Shown: in pieces, positions 1-8,458 of the stretch
Layout of the letters: the number at the start of each line of letters is the position of its first letter
Numbering within the stretch: position 1 is the first letter of the stretch
Assembly: GCA_900772495.1 (NCBI GenBank)
Contig: CAAHEJ010000068.1
Coordinates: 1-22,210 of the forward strand
Origin: an uncultured Campylobacter sp.
GTDB taxonomy: Bacteria > Campylobacterota > Campylobacteria > Campylobacterales > Campylobacteraceae
DNA: 22,210 nt
Direction of reading: 5' to 3'
Translations under genes and position numbers: made by a program
The notes under the pieces: generated by a model
What the model saw: only the letters and a program-made list of their open reading frames with translations
The model's database searches: none
Told to the model about the DNA's origin: nothing

Positions 1-3
1 ACG

Positions 4-3000
4 ATGAGTAAAGTGATGAAAACTATGGACGGCAACGAGGCAGCAGCTTATGCTTCTTATGCCTTTACTGAGGTGGCGGGGATTTATCCTATCACGCCGA
101 GTTCGCCTATGGCTGACCATATCGACACTTGGGCGGCTGAGGGCAAGAAAAACCTTTTTGGCTCGCCTGTTCGCGTGGTGGAGATGCAAAGCGAGGCTGG
201 CGCAGCTGGCACGGTGCACGGCTCACTTCAAGCAGGCGCACTAACTACCACTTACACGGCTTCACAAGGGCTTTTGCTTAAAATTCCAAATATGTATAAA
301 ATCGCGGGACAGCTTCTTCCTTGCGTGATTCACGTTGCGGCTCGCTCAGTGGCGGCGCAGGCACTTTCTATCTTTGGCGACCATCAAGACATTTACGCGG
401 CAAGGCAAACGGGCTTTGCTATGCTTTGCTCGCACTCCGTGCAAGAGGTTATGGACTTAGCGGGCGTGGCGCATTTGGCTGCTATTAAGGGGCGTGTGCC
501 GTTTTTGCACTTTTTTGACGGCTTTCGCACAAGCCACGAAATTCAAAAAATCGAGCTTATGGACTATGCTGAATTTGACAGGCTGCTTGATAAAGACGCG
601 GTAAAGGCGTTTAAGGACAGCTGCCTAACGCCAGAAAACCCCAAAACACGCGGCACAGCGCAAAATGATGACATTTACTTTCAAACAAGAGAGCTTACAA
701 ACCCCTTTTACGAGGCGTTGCCAGATATAGTGAGCGAGTATATGAGTGAGATTTCGCGCATTACAGGGCGAGAGTATAAGCCTTTTGTGTATTATGGCGA
801 CTTGCAGGCTGAGCGCGTCATCGTGGCTATGGGTTCTGTAACGCAGGCTTTGGAGCAAGTGATTGATTATTTGCGCTCAAAGGGCGAAAAAGTAGGGCTT
901 TTAAAGGTGTATTTATACCGCCCATTCAGCTTAAAGCATTTGTTTGAAGTGATGCCAAAAAGCGTGCGAAAAATCGCCGTGCTTGACAGGACAAAAGAGC
1001 CCGGCAGCCTTGGCGAGCCGCTCTACTTAGACATTAAATTCGCCTTTTACGGACAAGAAAACGCCCCCTTAATCGTAGGCGGGCGTTATGGGCTTTCAAG
1101 CAAAGATGTCGATCCTTCACAAATCTTTGCCGTCTTTGAAAATTTAAAGCAAAAAGAGCCAAAAGACCATTTCACCATAGGCATAAACGATGATGTGAGC
1201 CACACTTCTTTGCCCTGTGATGAAAAGATTTCTTTGAGTAACGAAAGCACCACAGAGTGCCTTTTTTACGGGCTTGGAGCTGACGGCACTGTGGGCGCAA
1301 ATAAAAATTCAATCAAAATCATCGGCGACAACACGGACTTTTACGCCCAAGCTTATTTTGCTTATGACAGCAAAAAAAGCGGCGGTTACACGCGTTCGCA
1401 TTTGCGCTTTTCTAAAAAGCCCATTCGCTCGACTTATTTGGTAAGCACACCGCATTTTGTGGCGTGTAGCGTGCCAGCCTACCTTGAAAAATACGATGTT
1501 TTAGAGGGTATAAGAGAAAATGGCACATTTTTACTTAACAGCATTTGGAGCGAAAAAGACACCATCAAGCATTTGCCAAACAAAATCAAGCGCATTTTAG
1601 CACAAAAAAAGATAAATTTTTACATTATCAACGCTACAAAGCTAGCCCGCGACATAGGCTTGGGAAACCGCACCAACACGATAATGCAATCAGCCTTTTT
1701 TAAGCTTACAAACATTATTGATTACGAGCTTGCTAAAAAGCTGATGAAAGAGCTAGCGCACAAAACCTACTCCAAAAGGGGCGAAGCGATAGTAGAAATG
1801 AACTACAAAGCCATAGACATAGGCGCGAACGGACTTGTCAAAGTGGCTGTGGATAGTGCGTGGGCGAGCTTGCAAGATGAGCTGGCAAAGGAAACAAACG
1901 CCTACAAAGGCACACCCTTTGTGGAAAAAATCGCTAAACCTATGGAAAAAGCGCGTGGCAATGACTTGCCTGTGTCGGCGTTTTTGGGCTATGAGGACGG
2001 ACATTTTGAAAGCGGGACGACTGAATTTGAAAAGCGCGGCGTGGGCGTCATCGTGCCGCGCTGGATTGAAAGCAACTGCATACAATGCAATCAATGCGCC
2101 TCAGTTTGTCCGCACGCTGTGATTCGTCCGTTTTTGCTTGATGATGCTGAATTTAACGCCGCTCCAAGCGGAGTGAAAGAACACGCCATCGATGCCAAAG
2201 GCACAAAAGAGCAAAAACTCAAATACAAAATTCAAGTTAGCCCCTTAGACTGCACGGGTTGTGAGCTGTGCGTGCAAGAGTGTCCAAGCAAGGAAAAATC
2301 GCTTGTAATGGTGCCTATCGAAGAGGAAATTGACTTTGGCGAGCAAGAAAATGCGGACTATCTTTTCAAAAAGGTGCGCTATAAAGATGAGATTATGGCG
2401 AAAGAAAACACCAAAGGAGCGCAGTTTGCGCAGCCTTTGTTTGAATTTCACGGCGCTTGTCCGGGGTGCGGGGAAACGCCTTATATCACGCTTGTTACAC
2501 GGCTCTTTGGCGAAAGAATGATAGTAGCAAACGCGACAGGGTGCAGCTCGATTTATGGGGGAAGTGCGCCCAGCACGCCTTATCGCAAGAGCATAAAAAG
2601 TGGTTTTGGACCAGCGTGGGGGAATTCGCTTTTTGAAGACAATGCTGAATTTGGGCTTGGAATGAAAGTCGCCACGCAAACCATACGCGAGCAAATGGCT
2701 ATGGTGATGGGCGATGATTTAGCAAATGTGCCAAGTGATTTAGCCGCCTTTTACAAAGAGTGGATACAAAAACGCCACGATGTGCCAGCTTGCGTAGCGA
2801 TGAGAGATGAATTTGTCGCACTTTTACAAAGGCACAAAGACATAAAAAGCGCGAAAAAAATCCTTGATTTAAAGCAGTATATCACCAAAAAATCACACTG
2901 GATTTTTGGCGGGGACGGCTGGGCTTACGACATAGGATACGGCGGGCTTGACCACGTGCTTGCTAGCGGGGAAAATGTCAATGTCTTAGTGCTTGACACT

Positions 3001-3579
3001 GAGGTGTATTCTAACACAGGCGGACAAAGCTCAAAGGCTTCGCGCACGGGAGCTGTGGCGCAGTTTGCCGCAGCAGGCAAGCCCGTGCAGAAAAAGGACT
3101 TAGGGCAAATAGCGATGACTTACGGCTACATTTTTGTGGCGCAGGTGAATTCAAACGCAAATTACAATCATCTCATCAAAGCGCTCATCGCCGCAGAAGC
3201 TTACGAGGGACCATCTTTAATCATCGCTTACAGCCCTTGCATAGCGCACGGCATAAAGGGCGGTTTGAGCAGCTCAGGCGAGCAGGGCGAACTAGCGACA
3301 AAGTGTGGCTACTGGCCGATTTACACCTTTGACCCGCGTTTGCAAGATGAGGGCAAAAATCCTTTGATAATGGCGGGCAAAGAGCCAGACTGGGGGCTTT
3401 ATGATGAATTTTTGATGAATGAAGTGCGTTATAATTCTCTTAAAAAATCAAACCCGCAGCACGCAAGTGAGCTTTTTGAGAAAAACAAGCAAGACGCACA
3501 ACGCCGATACAGACAGCTCAAACGCTTAGCAAATGCGGATTTTAGCGATGAAAAGGGCTTTAATCACCACAAAGACTAA
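4..3579 (+). CDS. nifJ: Pyruvate:flavodoxin/ferredoxin oxidoreductase, single-chain
   Basis: Oxidatively decarboxylates pyruvate to acetyl-CoA and CO2, passing electrons to flavodoxin or ferredoxin in the cytoplasm. The 1191 residues match the usual fused-domain length of about 1170-1190. The N-terminal pyruvate-binding part has the ITPSSPMADH motif near residue 30. Two 4Fe-4S motifs follow: CIQCNQCASVCP near residue 690 and CTGCELCVQECP near 750. The thiamine diphosphate domain has GACPGCG near 818, GDGWAYDIGYGG near 972 and DTEVYSNTGGQ near 1000. The ATG is three bases into the window, so the ribosome binding site and promoter lie outside it; the N-terminus (MSKVMKTMDGNEAAAYA) looks complete. 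In C. jejuni, as I recall it, this gene (Cj1476c) precedes ctsR, as here. A strong hairpin follows the stop, so it is probably transcribed separately from the competence genes. Confidence 0.97.
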   Translation: MSKVMKTMDGNEAAAYASYAFTEVAGIYPITPSSPMADHIDTWAAEGKKNLFGSPVRVVEMQSEAGAAGTVHGSLQAGALTTTYTASQGLLLKIPNMYKIAGQLLPCVIHVAARSVAAQALSIFGDHQDIYAARQTGFAMLCSHSVQEVMDLAGVAHLAAIKGRVPFLHFFDGFRTSHEIQKIELMDYAEFDRLLDKDAVKAFKDSCLTPENPKTRGTAQNDDIYFQTRELTNPFYEALPDIVSEYMSEISRITGREYKPFVYYGDLQAERVIVAMGSVTQALEQVIDYLRSKGEKVGLLKVYLYRPFSLKHLFEVMPKSVRKIAVLDRTKEPGSLGEPLYLDIKFAFYGQENAPLIVGGRYGLSSKDVDPSQIFAVFENLKQKEPKDHFTIGINDDVSHTSLPCDEKISLSNESTTECLFYGLGADGTVGANKNSIKIIGDNTDFYAQAYFAYDSKKSGGYTRSHLRFSKKPIRSTYLVSTPHFVACSVPAYLEKYDVLEGIRENGTFLLNSIWSEKDTIKHLPNKIKRILAQKKINFYIINATKLARDIGLGNRTNTIMQSAFFKLTNIIDYELAKKLMKELAHKTYSKRGEAIVEMNYKAIDIGANGLVKVAVDSAWASLQDELAKETNAYKGTPFVEKIAKPMEKARGNDLPVSAFLGYEDGHFESGTTEFEKRGVGVIVPRWIESNCIQCNQCASVCPHAVIRPFLLDDAEFNAAPSGVKEHAIDAKGTKEQKLKYKIQVSPLDCTGCELCVQECPSKEKSLVMVPIEEEIDFGEQENADYLFKKVRYKDEIMAKENTKGAQFAQPLFEFHGACPGCGETPYITLVTRLFGERMIVANATGCSSIYGGSAPSTPYRKSIKSGFGPAWGNSLFEDNAEFGLGMKVATQTIREQMAMVMGDDLANVPSDLAAFYKEWIQKRHDVPACVAMRDEFVALLQRHKDIKSAKKILDLKQYITKKSHWIFGGDGWAYDIGYGGLDHVLASGENVNVLVLDTEVYSNTGGQSSKASRTGAVAQFAAAGKPVQKKDLGQIAMTYGYIFVAQVNSNANYNHLIKALIAAEAYEGPSLIIAYSPCIAHGIKGGLSSSGEQGELATKCGYWPIYTFDPRLQDEGKNPLIMAGKEPDWGLYDEFLMNEVRYNSLKKSNPQHASELFEKNKQDAQRRYRQLKRLANADFSDEKGFNHHKD

Positions 3580-3588
3580 AAGCCTTGC

Positions 3589-3630
3589 AAAAAGCGATTT
3601 GCCCTAAATTTAAAGGGCATTTCGCTTTTT
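3589..3630 (+). terminator. Intrinsic terminator of nifJ
   Basis: An inverted repeat begins about 10 bases after the nifJ stop. Left arm AAAAAGCGATTTGCCC and right arm GGGCATTTCGCTTTTT pair with two mismatches around an A/T loop. The right arm ends in five T, so it can act as a terminator of the nifJ transcript. Confidence 0.8.
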
Positions 3631-3663
3631 GAGCCTAAATTTATCTACTCTGTAAAATTTATC

Positions 3664-3733
3664 ATAACTATTCTTTTAAAAAGTATTGATTTTTATCTTG
3701 CTCATCATTGCGAGCAAATTTCAAAAAATTTGC
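3664..3733. repeat. Intergenic dispersed repeat, copy A, plus adjacent small hairpin
   Basis: This lies in the 316-bp gap between nifJ and ctsR. The + strand contains TTCTTTT, then AGTATTGATTT, then TCATTGCGAGC. The same words in the same order occur on the minus strand of 9013-9075, so it is a dispersed repeat. TGCTC/GAGCA makes a short hairpin around ATCATTGC. Immediately after it, GCAAATTT (3714-3721) and AAATTTGC (3726-3733) form a perfect 8-bp stem with a 4-base loop. Apart from the nifJ terminator, this repeat and the ctsR promoter, I see nothing else in the gap. Confidence 0.6.
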
Positions 3734-3858
3734 AAAAAAGAGCTTTTGTTTTTAAATTTAAACACAGCATTCTTTTGTCTTACTTGCAAAAAATTTAAAA
3801 AATTCACAAAAATTTGCAAAATCATCTTAAATTTAAGCTGATTTTTATCTTTTTTCGC

Positions 3859-3864
3859 TATAAT
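3859..3864 (+). promoter_or_regulatory. Sigma-70 -10 box of the cts operon
   Basis: TATAAT in the context CGCTATAAT, preceded by a T-rich stretch, 31 bases before the ctsR start codon. The same CGCTATAAT context precedes the TM2 gene at 8424. No clear -35 box is visible, which is normal for Campylobacter. It predicts a leader of about 25 bases. Confidence 0.75.
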
Positions 3865-3895
3865 TTCACTCTATTATCACAATTAAGGACAAACT

Positions 3896-4216
3896 TTGAA
3901 AAAACTCCTGCTTTGCTTTTGTGTGGCGTTTGCGTGTGCAGATTTTCAAGGTTACTACGAAAAGTTTAGCGCAGACACAAAAAGCGTTTTAGCCTTTAAA
4001 AATCCTTTTTTTGTCGATGGTATGAACGAGCAGCTTCACTTACAAGCCATTTTTGGAGACAAAGCCAAAATTAACGAAAGATGGTATCAAAAGGACGACA
4101 GCATAGAGGGCGCGAAAATCCTCAGTGTTTTGACAAATTCTGTTTTGCTTGAAAAGGACGCTCATCAGTTTCAACTCAACATAAAAAGGGCAAATCATAA
4201 AATTCACATTCGTTAG
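3896..4216 (+). CDS. ctsR: CtsR-like small exported competence protein
   Basis: A protein of 106 residues with a hydrophobic signal peptide (about residues 1-16, MKKLLLCFCVAFACAD). The mature part has no domain I recognise. It is called CtsR because of its place: it follows nifJ and precedes the ctsD secretin and the ctsP ATPase, the order remembered for Cj1475c-Cj1474c-Cj1473c, which are needed for natural transformation in C. jejuni. The start codon is TTG, chosen because AAGGAC lies 7 bases upstream and the signal peptide begins exactly there. CtsR is thought to act in the envelope with the secretin; its exact role is unknown. The gene overlaps the inferred start of ctsD by 20 bases. Confidence 0.78.
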   Translation: MKKLLLCFCVAFACADFQGYYEKFSADTKSVLAFKNPFFVDGMNEQLHLQAIFGDKAKINERWYQKDDSIEGAKILSVLTNSVLLEKDAHQFQLNIKRANHKIHIR

Positions 4217-5627
4217 CCTTTTTACCGCATTTTTACTGAGCACTTCCTTAAACGCACAATGTCAAAAACGACTTTTTGATTTAAACATAGCCCAAGCAGT
4301 AAGCACGGAGGAGATTTTAGAGCAATTTGCCACAATGTGCGCTTTTAGTATAGTTATAAAAGACGATTTAGCCCGCACCAAAATCACAAACGCGACAAAA
4401 AATATCAACATAAGACAAATGAATTTAGCTGAAATTTTTAGACTTCTCATCACAGAAAACAACCTTCACTATGATTTTGACGGCAAGGTTTTAAAAATCG
4501 CAGCGTTTAAAACACAGACTTTTAAGCTCGGCTACATCACTTCTGTGCGCGAGGGGCAAAGCGTTACAAAGGCTTCTGTGGATTCACGCTCAAAGCAAAG
4601 CGATATGACAAACACCGATGAAAAGAGCGTTGAGGATAATATGATAAAAAGCATAGAACGCTTTGATTTTTGGCAAAACATAGAAAAAGAGCTTGTAACC
4701 TTACTTAACACCCAAAACGAGCCTTTTGAAAGCAAAAATATAGTGGTTAATGCCAACACAGGACTCATCACCATAAACGGCACGCTAAATCAACTTTTGC
4801 GGGCGCAAAATTATATTAACGATTTGCAAAAAAGCCTTAAAAAACAAGTAATTATCAATGTCAGCATTATCGCTGTGAGCCTTGATACAAGCCATTCAAG
4901 CGGGATAAATTGGCAAAATTTTTCCATAGGATTTAACTCGCAAAACGCAAACGGCACAAATTCACTCATCAGTTTTCAAAACACAAACAACGGCAACGCT
5001 TTTGTGAAAAATTTAGGTTTTAATGCGGGCTTAAATTTAGATTCTGTGATGAATTTTTTGTCGCAAAATGGCAAAACAAAGGTGCTTTCAAGCCCTAAAC
5101 TCGTGGCTTTAAATAACCAACAAGCCATCATCTCAGTAGGCGATACTATAAACTATCAAGTCAAAGAAAGCTCCAAAAGCACGGACAGCGGCACAACGGT
5201 GAGCGAAATTTACAACAATTACTCGATTTTTATCGGCATTTTGCTTAACATTTTGCCCGAAATTTCAGACGATGGCAAAATAATGCTCCGCATAAATCCC
5301 TCTCTAAGCAACTTCAAATACCCACAAGACAACCGCCGACAAGACGCTCCGCGCGTCATCGCGCCTGACACCGTCCAAAAAAAGCTCTCAACCGTAGTGC
5401 AAATGGAAAACAACCAAACGCTAGTGCTGGGTGGGCTAATTTCGCGGACTGAAAGTATAGATGAAAATTCTGTTAATATGCTTTCTCAAATTCCCTTGCT
5501 GGGTAGGCTTTTTCAGGGCAACAACCAAAACCAAAACGCCACAGAAATCGTTTTTATCATCACGCCTTTAATCATCGACAACACCAACCCACCAACCTTA
5601 CAGGACTTAGGTTTTACTTCGCTATGA
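4197..5627 (+). CDS. ctsD: CtsD, secretin of the DNA-uptake (transformation) system
   Basis: An outer-membrane secretin ring subunit of the type II secretion/type IV pilus-like machine that imports DNA. The C-terminal half has the secretin signature: KVLSSPKLVALNNQQAIISVG, then near the end SQIPLLGRLFQG and EIVFIITPLII. The first in-frame ATG is at 4335, but open sequence before it encodes a good signal peptide (KFTFVSLFTAFLLSTSLNA) and the beginning of the periplasmic domain. No ATG, GTG or TTG occurs between the upstream in-frame stop at 4182 and 4335. The best start is ATA at 4197, six bases after AAGGG, which gives 476 residues. ctsR (20-base overlap) and ctsP (ATGA overlap) flank it, so translation is probably coupled. 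Function is confident, the start codon less so; a single G-to-A change of a former ATG would explain it. Confidence 0.85.
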   Translation: MKFTFVSLFTAFLLSTSLNAQCQKRLFDLNIAQAVSTEEILEQFATMCAFSIVIKDDLARTKITNATKNINIRQMNLAEIFRLLITENNLHYDFDGKVLKIAAFKTQTFKLGYITSVREGQSVTKASVDSRSKQSDMTNTDEKSVEDNMIKSIERFDFWQNIEKELVTLLNTQNEPFESKNIVVNANTGLITINGTLNQLLRAQNYINDLQKSLKKQVIINVSIIAVSLDTSHSSGINWQNFSIGFNSQNANGTNSLISFQNTNNGNAFVKNLGFNAGLNLDSVMNFLSQNGKTKVLSSPKLVALNNQQAIISVGDTINYQVKESSKSTDSGTTVSEIYNNYSIFIGILLNILPEISDDGKIMLRINPSLSNFKYPQDNRRQDAPRVIAPDTVQKKLSTVVQMENNQTLVLGGLISRTESIDENSVNMLSQIPLLGRLFQGNNQNQNATEIVFIITPLIIDNTNPPTLQDLGFTSL

Positions 5628-6322
5628 ATACCTTTGTGCCTTTGGCTATGCAAATTTTAGCCCTTAAAGAGCTTCAAAAAAGCACGCTTTCACAAGGTAA
5701 ATTCATCTTACTCATCGGTAAAAGCGGGCTAGGAAAGAGTTTTTTACTCAACAAACTTTGTGAGGATAAATCCTTTGTGCTTTTTTCTCAACCTTTTTTT
5801 GATGAAAGTGCTTTTTATCAAGCTTTATATGGTGCTATAAGCGGGGATGGGGTAAATTTAAAGAGTTTAAATTTTGAAATTTTATACAAAACTTTGCAAC
5901 AAAATACAAATAAACCTTACATTTTTGTGTGTGATGAGGTGGGAATGTATGATGAAAATTTGCTTGAAAAAATGCGAATTTTAAGCGATTTGCCACATAT
6001 TTTTTTCATTTTAAGCACACACAAAAAGCACAAAATTTTTAACAAAGAACATTTTGCAAGCCGAATCGCTAAGGAAATTTGGCTCAAAAACTTAAATTTA
6101 GAGGATTTGTCTCTTTATGCAAGGCAAAAATTTGCACTTTTGCATTTAAGCAAAAGGCAGCTTAAATGGCTTTTGAAAATCAGTGAGTCAAATTTGCGAA
6201 ACATTGACAAAATTTTAGGCACTTTCAAAGAACTTTCACGCTTTTACAAAGAGCAAAAACAAGACAAATCCGCACAAATCCTACTCAAAATGAGTGCCTT
6301 TTATCACGGAATTTTAAGGTGA
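5624..6322 (+). CDS. ctsP: CtsP, P-loop ATPase of the transformation system
   Basis: A 232-residue AAA-type nucleotide-binding protein. Walker A is GKSGLGKS near residue 33. Walker B is YIFVCDE near residue 103, followed by a probable sensor region (HIFFILSTHKK). The overall plan resembles ExeA/GspA-type ATPases of secretion systems, but without the membrane and peptidoglycan-binding parts. In C. jejuni CtsP is required for natural transformation. The ATG overlaps the ctsD stop (ATGA), implying translational coupling. The last gene of the cluster here is this one: the stop at 6320-6322 is directly followed by the stop of the convergent luxS gene, and ctsX/E/F, remembered as following in C. 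jejuni, are not present nearby. Confidence 0.85.
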   Translation: MNTFVPLAMQILALKELQKSTLSQGKFILLIGKSGLGKSFLLNKLCEDKSFVLFSQPFFDESAFYQALYGAISGDGVNLKSLNFEILYKTLQQNTNKPYIFVCDEVGMYDENLLEKMRILSDLPHIFFILSTHKKHKIFNKEHFASRIAKEIWLKNLNLEDLSLYARQKFALLHLSKRQLKWLLKISESNLRNIDKILGTFKELSRFYKEQKQDKSAQILLKMSAFYHGILR

Positions 6323-6811
6323 TTACGCAAACTCTTTCAGCAAGATTTTGTTTGTGTCCATTATGCCTATGCCCTTGTCAAGCACGCTTTTAGCGATTGC
6401 TTTGGCTTCATCAAGCGAGTGCATAGCGTAAGTGCCGCATTGAAATTTATTTGCCTCTGGGATTTGGCTAGCGTTTAAAATGTCTTTCATACTCGCGCTC
6501 CACGCATTTTTCACGCTCTCATCATCAGGCTTGCCGATAAGGCTCATATAAAAGCCCGTGCGGCAACCCATAGGCGATATATCGATGATTTCAACGGCAT
6601 TTGAGTTAAGATGCTCGCGCATAAAGCCCGCAAACAAATGCTCCAAAGTGTGTATGCCCTTTTCGGGCAATATCTCTTTGTTTGGCACGCAAAAGCGCAA
6701 GTCATAAACGCTTATGGTGTCGCCTTTTGGGGTTTGCATAGTCTTTGCAAGCCGCACGGCTGGGGCTGGCATTATGGTGTGATCCACCTTAAAGCTGTCA
6801 AGTAGGGGCAT
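6323..6811 (-). CDS. luxS: S-ribosylhomocysteine lyase LuxS
   Basis: Splits S-ribosylhomocysteine into homocysteine and DPD, the precursor of autoinducer-2, in the activated methyl cycle. All key residues are visible: the metal-binding HxxEH (H54, E57, H58 within HTLEHLF), the catalytic cysteine C83 in MGCRTGFYM, and the third metal ligand C125 in FQCGTY. Length 162 is close to the family norm. The start has AAGGAG 7 bases upstream. The stop abuts the ctsP stop with no spacer, so read-through from either side would make antisense RNA. A long hairpin sits just before the ribosome binding site. The gene lies downstream of the DcuC-type carrier on the same strand, 110 bp away. In C. jejuni, as I recall, luxS (Cj1198) is elsewhere. 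Confidence 0.97.
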   Translation of the reverse strand: MPLLDSFKVDHTIMPAPAVRLAKTMQTPKGDTISVYDLRFCVPNKEILPEKGIHTLEHLFAGFMREHLNSNAVEIIDISPMGCRTGFYMSLIGKPDDESVKNAWSASMKDILNASQIPEANKFQCGTYAMHSLDEAKAIAKSVLDKGIGIMDTNKILLKEFA

Positions 6812-6827
6812 TTTTTCTCCTTTTTAC

Positions 6828-6882
6828 AAGCAAAATTCACGCAAAAGAGCCTAAAAAGCCCTTTAAAGGCGTGAATTTGCTT
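6828..6882 (-). promoter_or_regulatory. Long inverted repeat in the luxS leader
   Basis: AAGCAAAATTCACGC (6828-6842) and GCGTGAATTTGCTT (6869-6882) pair over 14 bp with one bulged base. On the minus strand the stem ends a few bases before the luxS Shine-Dalgarno AAGGAG. The 26-base loop holds a smaller AGGGCT/AGCCC-like pairing. The stem is not followed by a T run on the minus strand, so it fits a leader structure better than a plain terminator, although dcuC-to-luxS attenuation is possible. Confidence 0.5.
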
Positions 6883-6921
6883 TAAATTTCATTTCAAAAA
6901 AAGCATTTTAGCACAAAAAAC

Positions 6922-8307
6922 TTACAATGTAAAACAATAAGCCACAAGGATATTTACCACCATTCCCACGAGCAAAAGCGGGGTTGAACGCTTGACAAGG
7001 GCGATGGGGCTTATCTTTGTGTATCCAGCCAGCACCAAAATGCCGCCTGATATAGGCGAAGCCGCACGCCCCAAGCAAGAAGCGATTTCTATGGGCAAAA
7101 CCAGCACCATAGGGTGAATGCCAAGTTTTGTGGCTATGTCAGGGGCAAGTCTGCCAAAGGCGTTAAAAGCGGCGATTCCACTTCCCATAATCACTGTGGC
7201 AAAATACACGATAAAACTTAAAAGCGCTATGGTAAGGATAACAGCCGATGCGCCCATACTTGACACAGCATTTGCGATGATACCTATGCCTCCAAGTGCC
7301 TTTATGCCCTCCGCAAAAATGCCAGCCGCCACGATGATAGCCACAACGGTAACAAAAATTTCAGCCATTGCGCGCAAAATCACCACCATATCCTCGCCCA
7401 GCTTTTTAGCATCTTTATGACGGATAAATTCAATGATGAAAACAAGGGCTATGCTGATGAAATTTGCCGTGATGACATCAAGTTTTATGCCTAAAAAATA
7501 CGCGCTAAACAAAAAGACTATGGGCAGCCACGGCAAAAAGATATAAAAGGTAGGACACTTTGGATTTACTATCTCAGGGATTTCTACTTCTTCGTTGTTT
7601 ATGCCCTTTATCTTATCTCTTTTGTCCATATAAGCGTAATAAAAGGGGATTAAAAGCGCGATAACCACCACATAAGCGATGACGACATAAAGTTGATAAT
7701 CCAAAAAAAGCCCCACGACATTGTCCTTTTGTCCTACCATATCCGCCATATTTATGGAATTTCCGTCCTTTGGTCCATAATCAAGGGCGATTAAAGAAAG
7801 CACGCTAGCAGCGGTGATAGGACGAATGCCAAGAGCAAGAAGCACAGGATAAATACACGCTAGCAAGAGTATAAGCAAGCCTGCATACGATGAAATCACT
7901 ATTTTAAGTGCCATTCCCACGATGAAAGTGCCGCTAAGCACGAGATATTTGTTTTTGATTTTACCCAAAGGCTTATTTGCAAGGTAAGCCAGCTTTGCTG
8001 AGGCGTTGATATGTTTCATATAGGCTGCAAAACCCGCCACGCTCATTATGATAAGCCCAACGCCTGCTAAATTTTTCTTAAATGTAGCCGTGATAAAGGC
8101 AAAGCCATCAAGCAAATTCGTAAGAAAAGTTATTTCTTCGGGCTTTCTTTGCGTGTTTGGCAGGGGCGTGCCTGTGAGATAAAAGGCGGCGATTAAGATA
8201 ATCAACCCAGAAAAGAAAAACACAAAAATGGGATTGTAGTTTTTCAGCACAAAATAAGCCACCACGCCCACAGCCACAAGCGTGCAAACAATCATCAAAA
8301 AGTCCAT
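6922..8307 (-). CDS. dcuC: DcuC-type anaerobic C4-dicarboxylate carrier
   Basis: An inner-membrane secondary carrier of 461 residues, the same length as E. coli DcuC, with about 12 hydrophobic segments across the whole protein. The first begins at the N-terminus (MDFLMIVCTLVAVGVVAYF). A charged loop lies near residues 220-245. Conserved-looking patches include ALDYGPKDGNSINMADM near 175 and CLGRAASPISGGILVLAGY near 412, which fit the DcuC/YfcC-like superfamily. The likely role is fumarate/succinate exchange or succinate efflux under low oxygen, inferred from the family. AAGGAAAAG precedes the ATG and TATAAT lies 25 bases upstream, divergent from the TM2 gene. The exact substrate is unproven. 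Confidence 0.85.
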   Translation of the reverse strand: MDFLMIVCTLVAVGVVAYFVLKNYNPIFVFFFSGLIILIAAFYLTGTPLPNTQRKPEEITFLTNLLDGFAFITATFKKNLAGVGLIIMSVAGFAAYMKHINASAKLAYLANKPLGKIKNKYLVLSGTFIVGMALKIVISSYAGLLILLLACIYPVLLALGIRPITAASVLSLIALDYGPKDGNSINMADMVGQKDNVVGLFLDYQLYVVIAYVVVIALLIPFYYAYMDKRDKIKGINNEEVEIPEIVNPKCPTFYIFLPWLPIVFLFSAYFLGIKLDVITANFISIALVFIIEFIRHKDAKKLGEDMVVILRAMAEIFVTVVAIIVAAGIFAEGIKALGGIGIIANAVSSMGASAVILTIALLSFIVYFATVIMGSGIAAFNAFGRLAPDIATKLGIHPMVLVLPIEIASCLGRAASPISGGILVLAGYTKISPIALVKRSTPLLLVGMVVNILVAYCFTL

Positions 8308-8331
8308 ACTTTTCCTTATTTAAGATGAAGA

Positions 8332-8337
8332 ATTATA
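8332..8337 (-). promoter_or_regulatory. -10 box of dcuC
   Basis: On the minus strand the sequence reads GCTATAATTC, 25 bases before the dcuC ATG. It is a good TATAAT with an AT-rich upstream stretch. The promoter is divergent from the TM2 gene promoter about 90 bp away. Confidence 0.65.
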
Positions 8338-8423
8338 GCTAAATTTTTGCTTTTTAGCGCATAAATTTGGTGAATTTGCTAAATTTTTAAGCAAACTTAG
8401 CTCACTTTTATGAAAGGTTTCGC

Positions 8424-8429
8424 TATAAT
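8424..8429 (+). promoter_or_regulatory. -10 box of the TM2-domain gene
   Basis: CGCTATAAT, 30 bases before the ATG at 8459 and in the same context as the ctsR promoter. AAAAAGGGC serves as the ribosome binding site. Confidence 0.7.
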
Positions 8430-8458
8430 GTCGTTTTATTTCACAAAAAAGGGCAAAT

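Noticed and set aside
2245..2694. 149-codon reading frame antisense to nifJ
   Set aside because: It lies within the conserved iron-sulfur and thiamine domains of nifJ; composition is not protein-like and no ribosome binding site is seen. Other frames inside nifJ were rejected for the same reason.
4335..5627. ctsD starting at the ATG at 4335
   Set aside because: It would discard a clear in-frame signal peptide and the start of the periplasmic domain that lie directly upstream with a good ribosome binding site.
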